Made by a program: the position numbers and the translations under genes | Notes under the pieces: generated by a model | Told to the model about the DNA's origin: nothing | Database searches by the model: none | Seen by the model: only the letters and a program-made list of their open reading frames with translations | Source: Abelmoschus esculentus | Taxonomy: Eukaryota; Streptophyta; Magnoliopsida; Malvales; Malvaceae | Assembly (NCBI GenBank): GCA_035048815.1 | Contig: JAUCBN010000011.1 | Location: 22,274,001-22,338,000 of the forward strand | Direction: 5' to 3' | Length of the DNA: 64,000 bases | In this document: in pieces, positions 43,873 to 54,708 of the stretch | Numbering within the stretch: the first letter of the stretch is position 1 | Layout of the letters: each line of letters begins with the position of its first letter

Positions 43873-44019
43873 TTACAGATGAAACTTCTGAAAATCTTTG
43901 AGTGCAACCAACCATCTTCTCATCAGCATAGCTCTTTCAGGACCCCTGAAAGAGATTGCTGCTTCCTCCAATCTTTTCATAGTTTGCCTTAAACTCCTGA
44001 AACTGCGAGACCCCTCCAT
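43873..44019 (-). pseudogene. Possible host gene 5' exon fragment, function not recognised
   Basis: ATG at 44,019 (minus strand) opens 48 codons: MEGSRSFRSLRQTMKRLEE, then an AAISFRGPERA stretch, then LMRRWLVALKDFQ. The even mix of charged and hydrophobic residues and normal codon variety differ from the AT-rich surroundings, and the text reads like a conserved plant N-terminal domain that I cannot name. The stop coincides with TCTGTAAAC, which could be a splice donor. Upstream (44,020-44,340) is AT-rich with a donor-like CACTGTAATTTC and an acceptor-like TTGCATAG just before the ATG, suggesting a 5'-UTR intron. No downstream exons are seen, so it is probably a captured or truncated fragment. 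Confidence 0.45.
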
Positions 44020-44584
44020 AACTATGCAACTTAAGCAAGTCCAATAAAAAATATACCACAACAGGAAAAAGAATTTCTAAAAGTAAACGGTAGCTGCTAA
44101 TTTAACAACAAAAATCAAGCAATTGAAAACCTAAAAACTAACAAATCATTTCTCAAAAAATTCCCCTAAAATTTTGAATTAATGAAAAAATGTCAACGTG
44201 CAAGCCTTTCAAACTAATAAACATTCACCCGGAAATTACAGCTCAACATGCAAACACATGATATTTAAAAATGAAGAAAAAGAAATTACAGTGCGATCTT
44301 GAAAGAGCTTGGCTCCTCGAGTGACAGTGTAACGGTTATCACAGAAAGTTTAGAAATTTGTAATGAAGTTGGAATTGAGAATGAGAGGAGAAAGGTTTAA
44401 AAAAATGAGAAATTCATTCATAAATTCATAGATGAGGTTTAAGATAAAATAACTGCTAATTGGGCTAGGATGACTGCTCCATTTCTCCTCTTCTTTAATT
44501 AATCACTTGGGCTCCTTGGATCCATTTATCCTCAAAAAGCCTTCATTCTCAAACCCATTCCACAAACATCGTGGTTCTCATCTC
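44020..44584. other. AT-rich sequence upstream of the gene-like fragment
   Basis: On the minus strand this would be a promoter, 5' UTR and 5'-UTR intron if the fragment is genuine. No independent feature is seen. Confidence 0.35.
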
Positions 44585-45495
44585 CATGTGATCAGAGCCG
44601 TTCCTGAGATTTTAGTGGTCCTAGGGTAAATATAAAAATATAGGTCTTTAATAATAAATATTAAATAAATTAGTTTTTTAATTATAAATATTAAAAAATT
44701 AAATTAAGTATATGCTTACTAATAAATATTAGAAAAAAATTAGGCTCCTAATAACAAGTATTGATAAAAAAATTAATCATTAATAATAAATATTGGGGAA
44801 AATGAACTTTAAGAGTAAACCTCTAACAATAAATATTGTAAAAAAATCTAACTTCTAATAAAAAATATTGAAAAAATATGGTCCTAATAATAATTATTGA
44901 AAAAAATAGACATCTTATGTAAGTATTAAGGAAAATTAGATTCTAATAATAAATATATTAAAAAATAGGTCTCTAATAATAAATATCAAAAAATAAATTT
45001 TAAAATTAGACTCCTAATAACAAATATTAAAAAAATGTATCTCTAATAACAAATAACGAAACTAAATAAATTTCAATAGTATATATTAATAAATATTAAA
45101 AAAATGTTTCTTTAAAGTAGAATCCCTAATAATAAATTTAGTAAAAGATAGGTCTCTAACAATAAATATTGCAAAAAAATAGGATTTAGGAATCATAATA
45201 AAAAATATAGGAAAAGTGAATTTTAAGAGTAGGCTTAATACAAATATTTAAAAAATTAAGACCATAATAATATGTACTAAAAGATAAATTCATATAACAA
45301 TAAATATTAAAAAATAATAATTAACCTATAATTATAAATATTAAAAATTAATTTTTAATAAAAATATTAAAAAATTAAACTATAATTAAAATTAAATATA
45401 TTTAATAAAAAAATTAAAATTGTAGGCTCTTGATAAGAGTGGGCCCTGGGCCGTCGCCCTTATAGCCCACTCCCAGGGACGGGCCTGCATGTGAT
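44585..45495. mobile_element. hAT non-autonomous element (895 bp) with 8-bp target duplication
   Basis: The element is 44,593-45,487. The left end CAGAGCCGTTCCTG and the inverted right end CAGGCCCGTCCCTG form hAT-type terminal repeats (11 of 14 bases match). CATGTGAT is present on both flanks (44,585-44,592 and 45,488-45,495). The inside is very AT-rich and non-coding, made mostly of a degenerate 30-40 bp unit around CTCTAATAATAAATATTAAA. Confidence 0.92.
44630..45420. repeat. Degenerate tandem repeats filling the hAT element
   Basis: About twenty copies of a unit close to GGTCTCTAATAATAAATATT plus an A-rich tail recur every 30-45 bp, with substitutions and small indels throughout. Confidence 0.7.
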
Positions 45496-45608
45496 CTCAG
45501 CTTCCTCGAATACTTATCTCCATTAGAATTCATCTACTTCTCTTTTGATTTCCTCCCTTTTCTTCCAATGAACGTGACAATACCCCTTCCTACACTCGAT
45601 TCTTATCT

Positions 45609-46554
45609 CTAAAGATCGAAATTAGAAAATTGAGACTTTAAAATAGAGTAATCCTCCCAAGTTGCTCCATCGGGTCTTAAATTTGTCCACTGAATTAATA
45701 ATTGAGTGACTGTCTTATTGTGTCTTTTTATCATTCTTTTGTCTAAGACAACCGCAAGGTACACACGAGGTTGGCCAACCAAACATATTTTTGGTGGATC
45801 TTTCGAGATAAGTTTTTTATTGCCTACCTTTTTCTTTAGCAAGCTAACATGAAAAACATGATGAATTTTTTCTGATAGGGGTAATTCCAACTTAAAAACA
45901 AGTGATCCGAAATTACTTTGTAAAGTCCATAAAATCTGCTTGAGAGCTTGAGGTTCTTTCGCAAGGCGAGGAATGTCTGCTTATAGTACTAAAGTTTCAG
46001 GTTAACAAGGTCTCCTTCATGAAATGTTCTCTAACTTTTGTGTTTATTTGCATAAAATTTCATACATTGTTGTGTCTTGAATAGTAGTTCTTTGAGCGAT
46101 TTGGTAATGTTGTGTCTGTGTTGCATTAATTCTTGAAAATTTTACACCGTAGATTCACTGGTCCCTAGCATGATAGGTGTCTTATAGCCGTACAGAGTTT
46201 TAAAAGGGGTTATATCTAATGCATAATGGTAAATGGTATTGTACCAGTATTCTGCCTGGGACAACCACTTGGCCTAATTAGTAGCTGTAAGAAACAAAAG
46301 CTCCTGAGGTACTATTCTAAGAATTGGTTGAGCCTCTCGGATTGACCAACATTTTCTGAATGATAAGAGGTGCTAAACAATGCCTTGATGCCCACCAGCT
46401 TCATGAATTCTCTCTAGAATAGGCTTGTAAGAGTTTTGTCTCGATTAGAAATGGCAATCTAGAACTGCCCATGTAGCTTATAAATTTGGTCTAGGTATTT
46501 CCCTACAATTTCAATCATAGTGTAAGGGTAGGACAAGGAAATTAAGTGGGCATA
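45609..46554 (-). pseudogene. Old gypsy remnant, C-terminal part: integrase core to chromodomain-like tail
   Basis: Reading on the minus strand, integrase core words continue from the other side of the copia insertion (YAHLISLSYPYTM near 46,550, YLDQIYKLHG near 46,490). A decayed NRDKT-type second Asp block, ALDITPFKTLYGYKTP near 46,190 and other short words follow. The last frame (45,890-45,609) has MELPLSEKIHHVFHVSLLKK and a chromodomain-like LLIQWTNLRPDGATWED. Many stops. It joins 52,618-53,530 as one element. Confidence 0.75.
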
Positions 46555-46559
46555 CTTGG
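46555..46559. repeat. Target site duplication CTTGG (left)
   Basis: CTTGG here and at 52,613-52,617 flanks the minus-strand copia. Confidence 0.9.
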
Positions 46560-46771
46560 TGTAGAAAACAGAGTATGAATAGTCTCTGTTGCTTAATTTA
46601 TTACTTAGCCGAAAGGCTTAATATATAGACTCTTTTTCAAGAGTTTTACAATAAACAAAACCTAAAGAGATAAGACTCTAATCTTTTTAAGAGATTAGAG
46701 ATTTAATAGACTAATAACTCCTAAATAATAGAAGATAACCCTAATTGATAGAACTCCTAAAAAATAGGAAT

Positions 46772-47837
46772 TGTAAAACTAATATTTTGATATAATAATT
46801 GAAAAATAGTTTTGGACTAATTTGAAAAGACTTCAAAAATGTTTCTTATGTTCGAACAACTTGAAAATATATTTAAGATGTTTTTGAAAGTTTTTAAATA
46901 TGTTCTGAATGATTTAAAGAAACCAAAGAACTGATTTTTACCCAGGTGTTTCGATACACCCTCAAGGTGTTTCGATACCTGTTCTTCAATGCCATGGTTT
47001 CAAAGGCAAAACCACAGTGGTATCGATACTGGTATCGATACCTTTTCACCACTGTGATGTTCTGTTTCGAACCATGTTTCAAAACACCCCCAACGGTCAA
47101 AACGATTTTATAAAACCCCCAACGGCTAGGAGCGGTATCGATACTGGTATCGATAGGTGTTCATAAATGCAGATCAACGGTCATTTCCCAAAGAGGGTGT
47201 TTCGATACTGGTCATACGTGTATCGATACCACCTACACCAAAAGAGGAAATAAGCCGTGTAATCAGCTCCAAACGACCCCAAAACATCCCCAACAGTCAT
47301 AAACGACTAAAAGCTCATTTGGGATGATAAAAGGAAGCTTCAAGCATCAAGAGAAGACTAATGCTTCATTGTAAACAACAATATGATCAAAGATTTGTCT
47401 TAGTGCTTAAATTCCTATTATTTGGGTAGACAAACACTTGTGAGCTTAATTATCATATATGCTCAAGTGTAATTAGGAATTGGGTGAGTGCTTAGATTGC
47501 AAACATTAGCCTTATTAGAAGGATTAAACAAGTTTGCTAAGTTTTCTCTTTGTTGAGTGAATTCCCAAAGTTCGGGTTGTGAACTTTGAATGCTAGATTG
47601 GGGTTTGAGTCTAGGATTGTAAGGTTATCCCTTTGGCCTCAAACGGTTGAAATTCTTAGTGAATTTGGAAAATCCTTAGTGGGGCATTGTCTATATTTTT
47701 GGGGCGAGGCCAAACCACTATTAATCCTTGTGTCATTTTCTATATTTTTGCTTCCACACATATCCACCCAAATTAGCCAATTCTCCATCACTTGGCAAGT
47801 AAATTCGGTTGTGCATCGAGCCACTCCAAGCCTAACA
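46772..47837 (+). mobile_element. Solo LTR of a SIRE-like copia family, nested in another LTR
   Basis: It starts TGTAAAACTAATATTTTGAT, like the SIRE-like LTR at 8,543 (TGTAAAACTAAAATTG), and ends CAAGCCTAACA. Flanks are GGAAT (46,767-46,771) and AGAAT (47,838-47,842), four of five bases matching. It carries the same palindrome array (46,945-47,230). No internal region is present, so LTR-LTR recombination has removed it. Confidence 0.82.
46945..47230 (+). repeat. GTATCGATAC / TGTTTCGATAC word array in the solo LTR
   Basis: About eight words occur, including pairs GGTATCGATACTGGTATCGA near 47,021 and 47,134. This matches the style of the SIRE-like LTR, although the surrounding sequence is diverged. 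Confidence 0.7.
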
Positions 47838-47842
47838 AGAAT

Positions 47843-49411
47843 TCATCCTAATAAAATAATATTCTTATAACTAACATTCCCCCTCAAACTGATATATATG
47901 TTGTATATACCCAGTTTGAATGAAAGTTCATCGAAGGTGATTCTTGGAAGAGCTTTGGTGAAGATATCTGCGAGTTGTTTCTTTGTAGACACATATTGTA
48001 GGTTTGCCACTCCATTGTTGACTTTCTCATGAATGAAGTGTCGATCTTTCTCAATGTGTTTCGTTCTGTCATGTTGAACCGGGTTCTTGGCTATGCTCAT
48101 AGCTGATTGGCTATCACTAAAAACCTCAAAACTTTTGTCACCTTCTAGTTCCAACTCTGTAATTAACTTTTTGATCCATATCCCTTCACAAATTCCAAGG
48201 GCGATAGCTCTGAATTCTGACTCGACACTACTTCTTGAGACCACAACTTGTTTCTTGCTTCTCCATGTGACAAGATTTCCCCAAACATAGGAGCAATAGC
48301 CACTCACTGATATTCTATCTGTCAATTCTCCTGCCCAGCTAGCATCTATATAGATTTTCACAGTTCTATCTTGACTTTTCCTGAATATAAGCCCAGCTCC
48401 TGGAGTAAACTTTAAGAATCGTAGAATTCTATTTACTGCTTCCATGTGTTCTTCCCTGGGATCGCTCATATATTGACTGACTACACTAATAGAATAAGCA
48501 ATATCTGGTCGAGTGAGTGAAAGATAAATCAACTTACCCACTAACCTCTGATAGGTTTCTTTGTTTGTTGGATTTCCATTCTTTTCCTTGCTGAATTTCA
48601 AGTTCGGATCCATAGGAGTCTCAATTGGTTTGCAACCTAACATACCTGTCTCAGTCAGAAGATCTAGAACATATTTTCTTTGATTGATGATCAACCCTTG
48701 TTTGGATCTTACAACCTCCATACCTAGGAAATATCTCATATTCCCTAGATCCTTAGTTTCAAATTCTTTTGCCAAGTTCATCTTTAACTCTTCTATTCCT
48801 TCTTCATTATTGCTAGTGATAATAATATCATCTACATATACTATCAATAGAGTCATCTTACCACTAGGATTACCCTTTTTGAATAGAGTGTGATTGGCTT
48901 GACTTTGCTTGAATCCTCCTTGTATCATTGCTTTGGCAAATTGATCAAACCATGCTCTAGGTGATTGCTTTAAACCATATAGGGATTTTTCAAGTTTGCA
49001 GACAGTATTTTTAGTGATCTTCCCTTCTAGTCCAGTTGGTACCTTCATGTATACATCTTCTTCAAGATTTCCATTTAAAAAGGCATTTTTAATGTCCAAC
49101 TGATGCAATTTCCAATCCATATTGATAGCCATTGACAATAATATCTTGATGGTGTTCAACTTTGCAACTGGAGCAAATGTTTCCTGATAGTCAATACCAT
49201 AAGTCTGAGAAAAACCTTTAGCAACCAACCTTGCCTTATACCTTTCTATGCTTCCATTCGAATTATATTTGATGGTGAAAATCCATCTACATCCAACAAA
49301 CTTTTTTCCTTGTGGTAAATCTGTCAACCTCCATGTGTTATTTTTTTGTAAGGCCTTTATCTCTTCTTCCACAACCTTCCTCCATTCTGGAACTTGGAGT
49401 GCTTCTGTCAC
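47843..49411 (-). CDS. Copia reverse transcriptase-RNase H, open frame of 522 codons
   Basis: From the element's RT start (EIKALQKNNTWRLTDLP), through KARLVAKGFSQTYGIDY and LHQLDIKNAFLNGNLEEDV, to the catalytic box IVYVDDIIITSNNEE near 48,840. The RNase H part has YIDASWAGELTDRISVSGYC, SRSSVESEFRAIA and DSQSAMSIAKNPVQHDRTKH, ending DIFTKALPR. No internal stop is seen. The frame crosses the polypurine tract (FKLGIYNIYISLRGN) and ends 33 bp inside the LTR. It is the 3' part of a gag-pol whose upstream parts are broken, so it is not an independent gene. Confidence 0.85.
   Translation of the reverse strand: MTEALQVPEWRKVVEEEIKALQKNNTWRLTDLPQGKKFVGCRWIFTIKYNSNGSIERYKARLVAKGFSQTYGIDYQETFAPVAKLNTIKILLSMAINMDWKLHQLDIKNAFLNGNLEEDVYMKVPTGLEGKITKNTVCKLEKSLYGLKQSPRAWFDQFAKAMIQGGFKQSQANHTLFKKGNPSGKMTLLIVYVDDIIITSNNEEGIEELKMNLAKEFETKDLGNMRYFLGMEVVRSKQGLIINQRKYVLDLLTETGMLGCKPIETPMDPNLKFSKEKNGNPTNKETYQRLVGKLIYLSLTRPDIAYSISVVSQYMSDPREEHMEAVNRILRFLKFTPGAGLIFRKSQDRTVKIYIDASWAGELTDRISVSGYCSYVWGNLVTWRSKKQVVVSRSSVESEFRAIALGICEGIWIKKLITELELEGDKSFEVFSDSQSAMSIAKNPVQHDRTKHIEKDRHFIHEKVNNGVANLQYVSTKKQLADIFTKALPRITFDELSFKLGIYNIYISLRGNVSYKNIILLG
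47877..47888 (-). other. Polypurine tract of the minus-strand copia
   Basis: TTTGAGGGGGAA (minus strand) abuts the TGTTAG start of the LTR and lies within the pol frame. Confidence 0.8.
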
Positions 49412-51254
49412 ATTTTTGGGAATTTTTTCACTGTTAATGCCAGCTGTGAATGCCCTGAAATCAGACTATAATTTTCCATAAGCAACATATCTATTTATTG
49501 GATGTGCTGTACATTTTCTTACTCCTTTTCTGATGGCAATAAGAAAGTCATCAAGTCCAACTGCTCCAGTCTCCTTATTACCTTCAGTTTCAACATCATT
49601 GTTTTTTGTTTCAGCCTCACTACTTTCTGTTTCAGCAGCAGAAATCAAGTCTGGTCTTTGGCTGATGCTAGGCTGATCTGCAATAGCTTTTTTCCTTCTT
49701 GAGTAGACATGTAGTTAAGGAGTCATAGTTTCAGGATTATTATTGGGTAGAGTTTCTAAGGTAGGAGGACTAGGTTGCTGGAATAATGGAGAGGGTAAAT
49801 CAGCAGATACATCCTCGTGATCAGTCTCATTTTTTTCAGTAGATACTTAGACATTTGGCTGCGAAAACACAATAGGTTGTTTAGGCAGAAAAATTTGTAT
49901 TGGAGAATTCATCACATGCTGAAATTCTTTAGAATTCTCCCCCTGAATTTTAGTTTTGGTAAAATAGGGTGTATCTTCAAAAAAAGGTTACATCGAAAGA
50001 AACATAACTTTTTTTGTGGATAGAGAATAGCATTTGTAGCCTTTTTGACTAGAAGAGTACCCTATGAAAATACATTTGATAGATTTAGGATCTAATTTGC
50101 TTCGCTGATTTGGATGTATATGAACAAAAGCAGTACACCCAAAAACTCTAGGAGGAATTCTGGAATTCAAGGGTTTAAAGTGAGGAAACTGATTAAGAAA
50201 ACTTCGGTAGGAATTTTGAACCCCAAAACTTTACTTGGCATCCTATTTATGAGATAGGTAGCTGTTAAAATGGCCTCTCCCCAAAGATATTTAGGGCACA
50301 AGTAGCAAATAGGAGGGACCTTGCTACCTCTAGAATATGTCTGTTTTTTCTCTCGGCAACCCCATTTTGCTGGGGTGTATTGACACATGAAGTAAGATGG
50401 ACTATGCCTTTCTCTCGAAAGAAAGAACTAAGAGAGGTGCTCAAGTACTCACTCCCATTGTCACTCCTAAGTATTTTGATTTTTGTGTCAAACTGTGTAG
50501 AAATTTTTGCATAAAAGTTTTTAATGATCATTTTGACTTCTGATTTTTCTTTCATAAGATAAACCTATGTGGTTCGAGAGATATCATCAATGAAGGTGAT
50601 GAACCACCTATAGCCATTCATGGTTTTGATAGAGGAGGGCCCCCATATGTTACTGTGAATTGTAGAAAAAGGTTTCGTGGGTTAATACTTGACTGAAGTA
50701 TATGGTTTGCGAGAATGTTTGGCAAATTGACAAAATTCACAATTAAAAGAATCTGGATTTTTATTAGCAAACAAATATGGTAATATCTTGGACAAATAAA
50801 AGAAATTTGGATGACCTAATCTATAGTGCCACAATAAAATTTCATTTGTGCTAAGAGTAGAAAGAAAAGCTTGTTTCCTAAGAGTAGTGGATAGGGTATG
50901 ATGAGGAGAGACACATCCTTCAAGTATATATAAGCCCTAGAGCAGCCTAGCATTGCCAATCGCCTTCCTCGATCCATGTTCCTGAAAGATACAACCACCA
51001 ACGCCAAAAAGAATATTACATTTGGATTCATGAACCAACTTGCTGACAGACAACAAATTACATGCAAGTTGTGGGACATAAAGAACATTGTGGAGAACTA
51101 AATTATTGTTTAAAGTAACTAAACCACTCCCTTTAACTTGAGTAAGTGTACCATCAGCTATTCGAATAGATGTCGAAGGATTGAGAGTACCATAATTCTC
51201 CAGTAGGGTAAAGTCTCCTGTCATATGGTCTGATGCCTCATAATCTACTATCAT
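49412..51254 (-). pseudogene. Copia protease-integrase region with stops and frameshifts
   Basis: At 51,254 the frame gives MIVDYEASDHMTGDFTLL, where the protease DSGAS motif has decayed to DYEAS, then the ILFGVGGCIFQ block. Integrase text follows: LRSDNGSEYLSTSLSSFF near 50,470, then HLTSCVNTPQQNGVAERKNR carrying the Glu. RVFGCTAFVHIHPNQRSKLD and CIFIGYSSSQKGYKCY follow near 50,150-50,010. The linker to RT (49,980-49,470) is Ser/Thr/Glu-rich. At least four lesions separate these pieces. Confidence 0.85.
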
Positions 51255-51259
51255 TGAAC

Positions 51260-52279
51260 AGAGGAATCAGATAAAATGTTACTTGCAGTAGCAGCATGAG
51301 CAATATTGGAAGATTGTGGTGTCATATTGTTCAGGAGTTGCTGTAATGCTACAATTTGTTCCTTACTAAGGCTGCTCGAACACGCTTCTTGAGTAGCAAC
51401 ATTAACATCATTCTAAACTTTAGGCCTATTAGGTTTCTAATCAGGAGTTTTCCCATGGAGTTTCCAGCATTGATCTTTCAAATGGCCGAGTTTCTTACAA
51501 TGTTCACACCAAGGGCGATTTCTCCTTGGTTGGTTCCTAGAATTAGAATTAGTAACAAGGGCTGAAGCCTCTGGTTGTGGTGTTGGTGATACTATTAAAT
51601 TCCTTCTGCTATCTTCTCTTCGAATTTTTAAAAAAACTTCTCACACCAAGGGAAGAGGTTTTGTGGCTAGTATTCTTCCTTTGGCCCATCAAATTCTCCA
51701 TTTAATCCAGATAAAAACTGGAATACTCGCCTCTGGTTCCTTTGTTGGCCATAAAAGAGACTATCCTCCTGACACTTCCACTCATTCTTTTTGTATAAAT
51801 CAAGTTGTTGTCAATACTTGTTGAGAAGACCAAAGTATTGTACCATCGAGAGGTCCCCTTGTCGAAGATCTTTAATAAGATTTTTCACTCGAATTAGTTC
51901 CGAGGTGTTATCAGTACTCGAATAGGTATCCCTTGCTGCTTCTCAGATCTCTGCTGCTATTTAGTATAGCATAAAATTCTCCCCTATTTCAGGAATCATA
52001 GAGTTAATTAACCATGACATAATCATGGTATTTTCACTCAGCCATGTGCTGTATTTTGGGTTTGTTTTTTTCTGGGATGATCATGAATGCAGAGAGATAA
52101 TCACTTTTTCTTCTTCCAGTGATGTAAAGTCGCACGGATTGGGACCATGGCAGATAGTTATTGCCATTTAGTTTGTAGGAAGTTATCTAAGAGAGGGATG
52201 AATCAGATATTACACAATCTGATTGAGAGGAATTGTGCTGAGAACTAATCTCAGAGGATGATTGTTCTGGATTAGTCAT
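51260..52279 (-). pseudogene. Copia gag remnant
   Basis: ATG at 52,279 (minus) opens MTNPEQSSSEISSQHNSS. LNGNNYLPWSQSVRLYITGR near 52,170 is the copia gag N-terminal block. Zinc knuckle text CEHCKKLGHLKDQCWKLHGK lies near 51,520-51,460 (CX2CX4HX4C intact). More than ten stops break the frame. Confidence 0.8.
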
Positions 52280-52351
52280 GAAGAACAAATTATCCGACGA
52301 GAATAGGTGAAGGAAAAAAAACTGATTTTGATTAGAGAGAAATCAGGATCG

Positions 52352-52367
52352 GGCTAACCTGATACCA
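52352..52367 (-). other. Primer binding site of the minus-strand copia
   Basis: On the minus strand TGGTATCAGGTTAGCC directly follows the LTR. The first nine bases match the initiator-Met site. Confidence 0.8.
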
Positions 52368-52612
52368 TGTAGAAAACAGAGTATGAATAGTCTCTGTTGC
52401 TTAATTTATTACTTAGCCGAAAGACTTAATATATAGACTCTTTTTTAAGAGTTCTACAATAAAAAACGTAAAGAGATAGTACTCTAATCTTTTTAAGAGA
52501 TTAGAGATTTAATAGACTAATAACTCCTAAAAAATAGAAGATAATCCTAATCGATAGAACTCCTATAAAATAGGAATTCATCCTAATAGAAATAATAGTC
52601 TTATAACTAACA
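52368..52612 (-). repeat. 5' LTR of the minus-strand copia (245 bp)
   Basis: On the plus strand it runs TGTAGAAAACAGAG to ATAACTAACA. It is the uninterrupted counterpart of the left LTR and defines where the solo LTR inserted. Confidence 0.93.
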
Positions 52613-52617
52613 CTTGG
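52613..52617. repeat. Target site duplication CTTGG (right)
   Basis: Identical to 46,555-46,559. Confidence 0.9.
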
Positions 52618-53530
52618 TAAATTTATATATCACCATAAAGAAGTAATTAACCTTGGTAGAAGTAGGGAGGCATTCTATAACGTCCATTGTAATGATCTTC
52701 CAAGCCTGATAAGGTATAGGTAAGGGCTGAAGGAGTACTGGACTTACCTCTAACATGTATCACAGTGCTTGACATACTCCTTGATCTCTGTTTTGAGTCT
52801 AGGCTAATAGAAAAAGGCCTTAACCCTCTAGTAAGTTGCATGGGTCTCAGAGTGTCCCATTGAGGAGAACCATGTAGGAAACAGAGTAGGTGCCTTAAGT
52901 TGCCAAAACTTCCTACATAAACTTTTTCCTTGTATCTCAATATACCCTTCAAATAAGTCCACTTCTCCCCACTTATCTTCTGTATTGGATGATATAATCC
53001 AATCCTAAAAGTTTTGTCAATCCTTTCTTTTGGACAATTGTTGTGAGTTCTTGCTCTAGTAGGTATTTTAGTGGTTCATGGTCAGTCTTGATGACAAAAG
53101 GGTCCTTCATGGGAGAGATCCACACTCTGTGGTCCTAATTCCTTACTAAGGTAAGTAATAGGCCTTCCTTCATGGGAGAGTACAACTTTAATTTCCATTG
53201 ATCTTCTATCAATTTTAAAGCAAAAAGGGCTAGAAAAATCTGGTAAGGTCAACACATGTGCTCTACACATACTTTCATTAAGTTGTTCAAAGGCTGTTGT
53301 GGTCTATTGAGTCATTGAAATTTGTCCTTCTTAAGCATGTTTGTCAAGGTTTTGCTGATGGTCTCATAATTCTTCACTAATTTTCTATAATAGCAGTAAG
53401 TCCCAATAATTCTCTCAATGATTTTAATGATTTTGGCAATTTCCAATCCTTGATGACAATGATTTTGGATGGATCAATGGCCACTCCTTTGGTAATGTCC
53501 GAAATCATAGCCTAACAGTTAGATATGAAA
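52618..53530 (-). pseudogene. Old gypsy remnant, N-terminal part: RT end, RNase H, integrase start
   Basis: On the minus strand, RT end words (VAIDPSKIIVIKDWKLPKS near 53,470, NYETISKTLTNMLKKDKF near 53,350) come first. RNase H is next (53,270-53,082: VLTLPDFSSPF, then YLSKELGPQS). An integrase N-terminal region ends with TMDVIECLPTS, where the copia is inserted; the core continues at 46,554. The RT core and gag are absent, so the element is also truncated at its 5' side. Confidence 0.7.
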
Positions 53531-54708
53531 TCAATTTTAACAAAGCTTAAAAAAATCTTGTGATTAATGACTAAATTGAAAGAACTGCCATGTATGAATG
53601 TGAGTATTCTATTGAACTGGGGCTGAATTTGATACTTAATGCTTTTAGGAACTGTTTTGTAGAAAAGGTAAAATATAGAGATTTAGTTGAGAGAAATGAA
53701 TCTGAAAAATTGGCCAAAACGCAGGGGAGGTGTTGACAATGAAATGGGCTTAATTAGAATGTACACTATACTGAAAAATAGAGACAAATTTATAGGAAAC
53801 TAGAGTATATATTTGTCACGAAAATAGATGACACTTTGAATACATTATACAGTGAATCGATAAATTGAAAAACATACACATTTAGGAAAATTTCTATAGG
53901 AAGAACTTGCTGGAAATTGAGTCTATTATAGAATGGAAATAATGAACAAGTGAAATTTGTGATAGAATTGATAGAAATAACATTAAGGATCAAGTTGGTC
54001 TAATATATCCACAACAACAATGCTCTGAAAAATAACTTAAATTCTACCAAAAATCGAATATAAGGTATTTTAAGCTGAAATTTTGATAGATGAAACCTCT
54101 ATATGTCTATTTTAGTTGATAGAAAATATAATTTAATTTTGAGCTATAGGCTAAAATTTGTAAATGAATGAAGTTAAGTGGTTCAAACTGTTTTGAAACT
54201 GGAATTCCCTGTAAAGAAGTAATAAATTGTATTAATTGGTTTAAAACTAAAATTCAAGGCTTACATAGATTTAAATATAATTTCTTTAGCTTTAAAATAT
54301 TATAAAGTAATAAAAATTTCAATATACGGATTAAAAGTTTTGCTTGTTGTAGTGAGCCTTACTCAAACTGTCTAGTTAAGACAATTTCACTGTGTGTTGT
54401 AGTGCACTTGAAACTCATGGATTGCTTGATTGGAATGTGTTCTAATGATTATTGTAGGTTTGTATATGAATTGCTAGATGATCCTAAGGGGGTGGATAGT
54501 GAAAAGAAAAAAAAATACTTGAATTTTCCAAGCGGAGGAGCAATGGGATAACCATTCACAATCCTTAATTGCATGCTTGGAATTGTTGTGAGTGTAGCTT
54601 TTAATTGTTGTTGTGACTTAGCTCCTAACAAAAACAACATGCTTACTTACTTGATTAGTTGTTGATGCATGAAATGAAATTAAGTTATATTGATAATTGT
54701 TAGGAAGG
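53531..54708. other. AT-rich sequence, no gene seen
   Basis: No family similarity or element end recognised on either strand. Confidence 0.45.

Larger units (their letters stand above)
46560..47876 (-). repeat. 3' LTR of the minus-strand copia, interrupted by a solo LTR
   Basis: 46,560-46,771 and 47,838-47,876 together correspond to the whole 245-bp right LTR. The middle is a foreign 1,066-bp solo LTR. Excluding it, the two LTRs differ by several percent, so this insertion is older than the SIRE-like and 35.6-kb copia insertions. Confidence 0.88.
46560..52612 (-). mobile_element. Minus-strand Ty1/copia element inserted in the old gypsy integrase
   Basis: The right LTR (245 bp) and the left LTR (same sequence, interrupted by a solo LTR) both run TGTAGAAAAC...AACTAACA on the plus strand, with a perfect CTTGG duplication. 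The primer site lies beside the right LTR and the polypurine tract beside the left, so the element reads right to left. Gag is broken, while RT/RNase H is still open. Without the insert it is about 5 kb. Confidence 0.92.
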
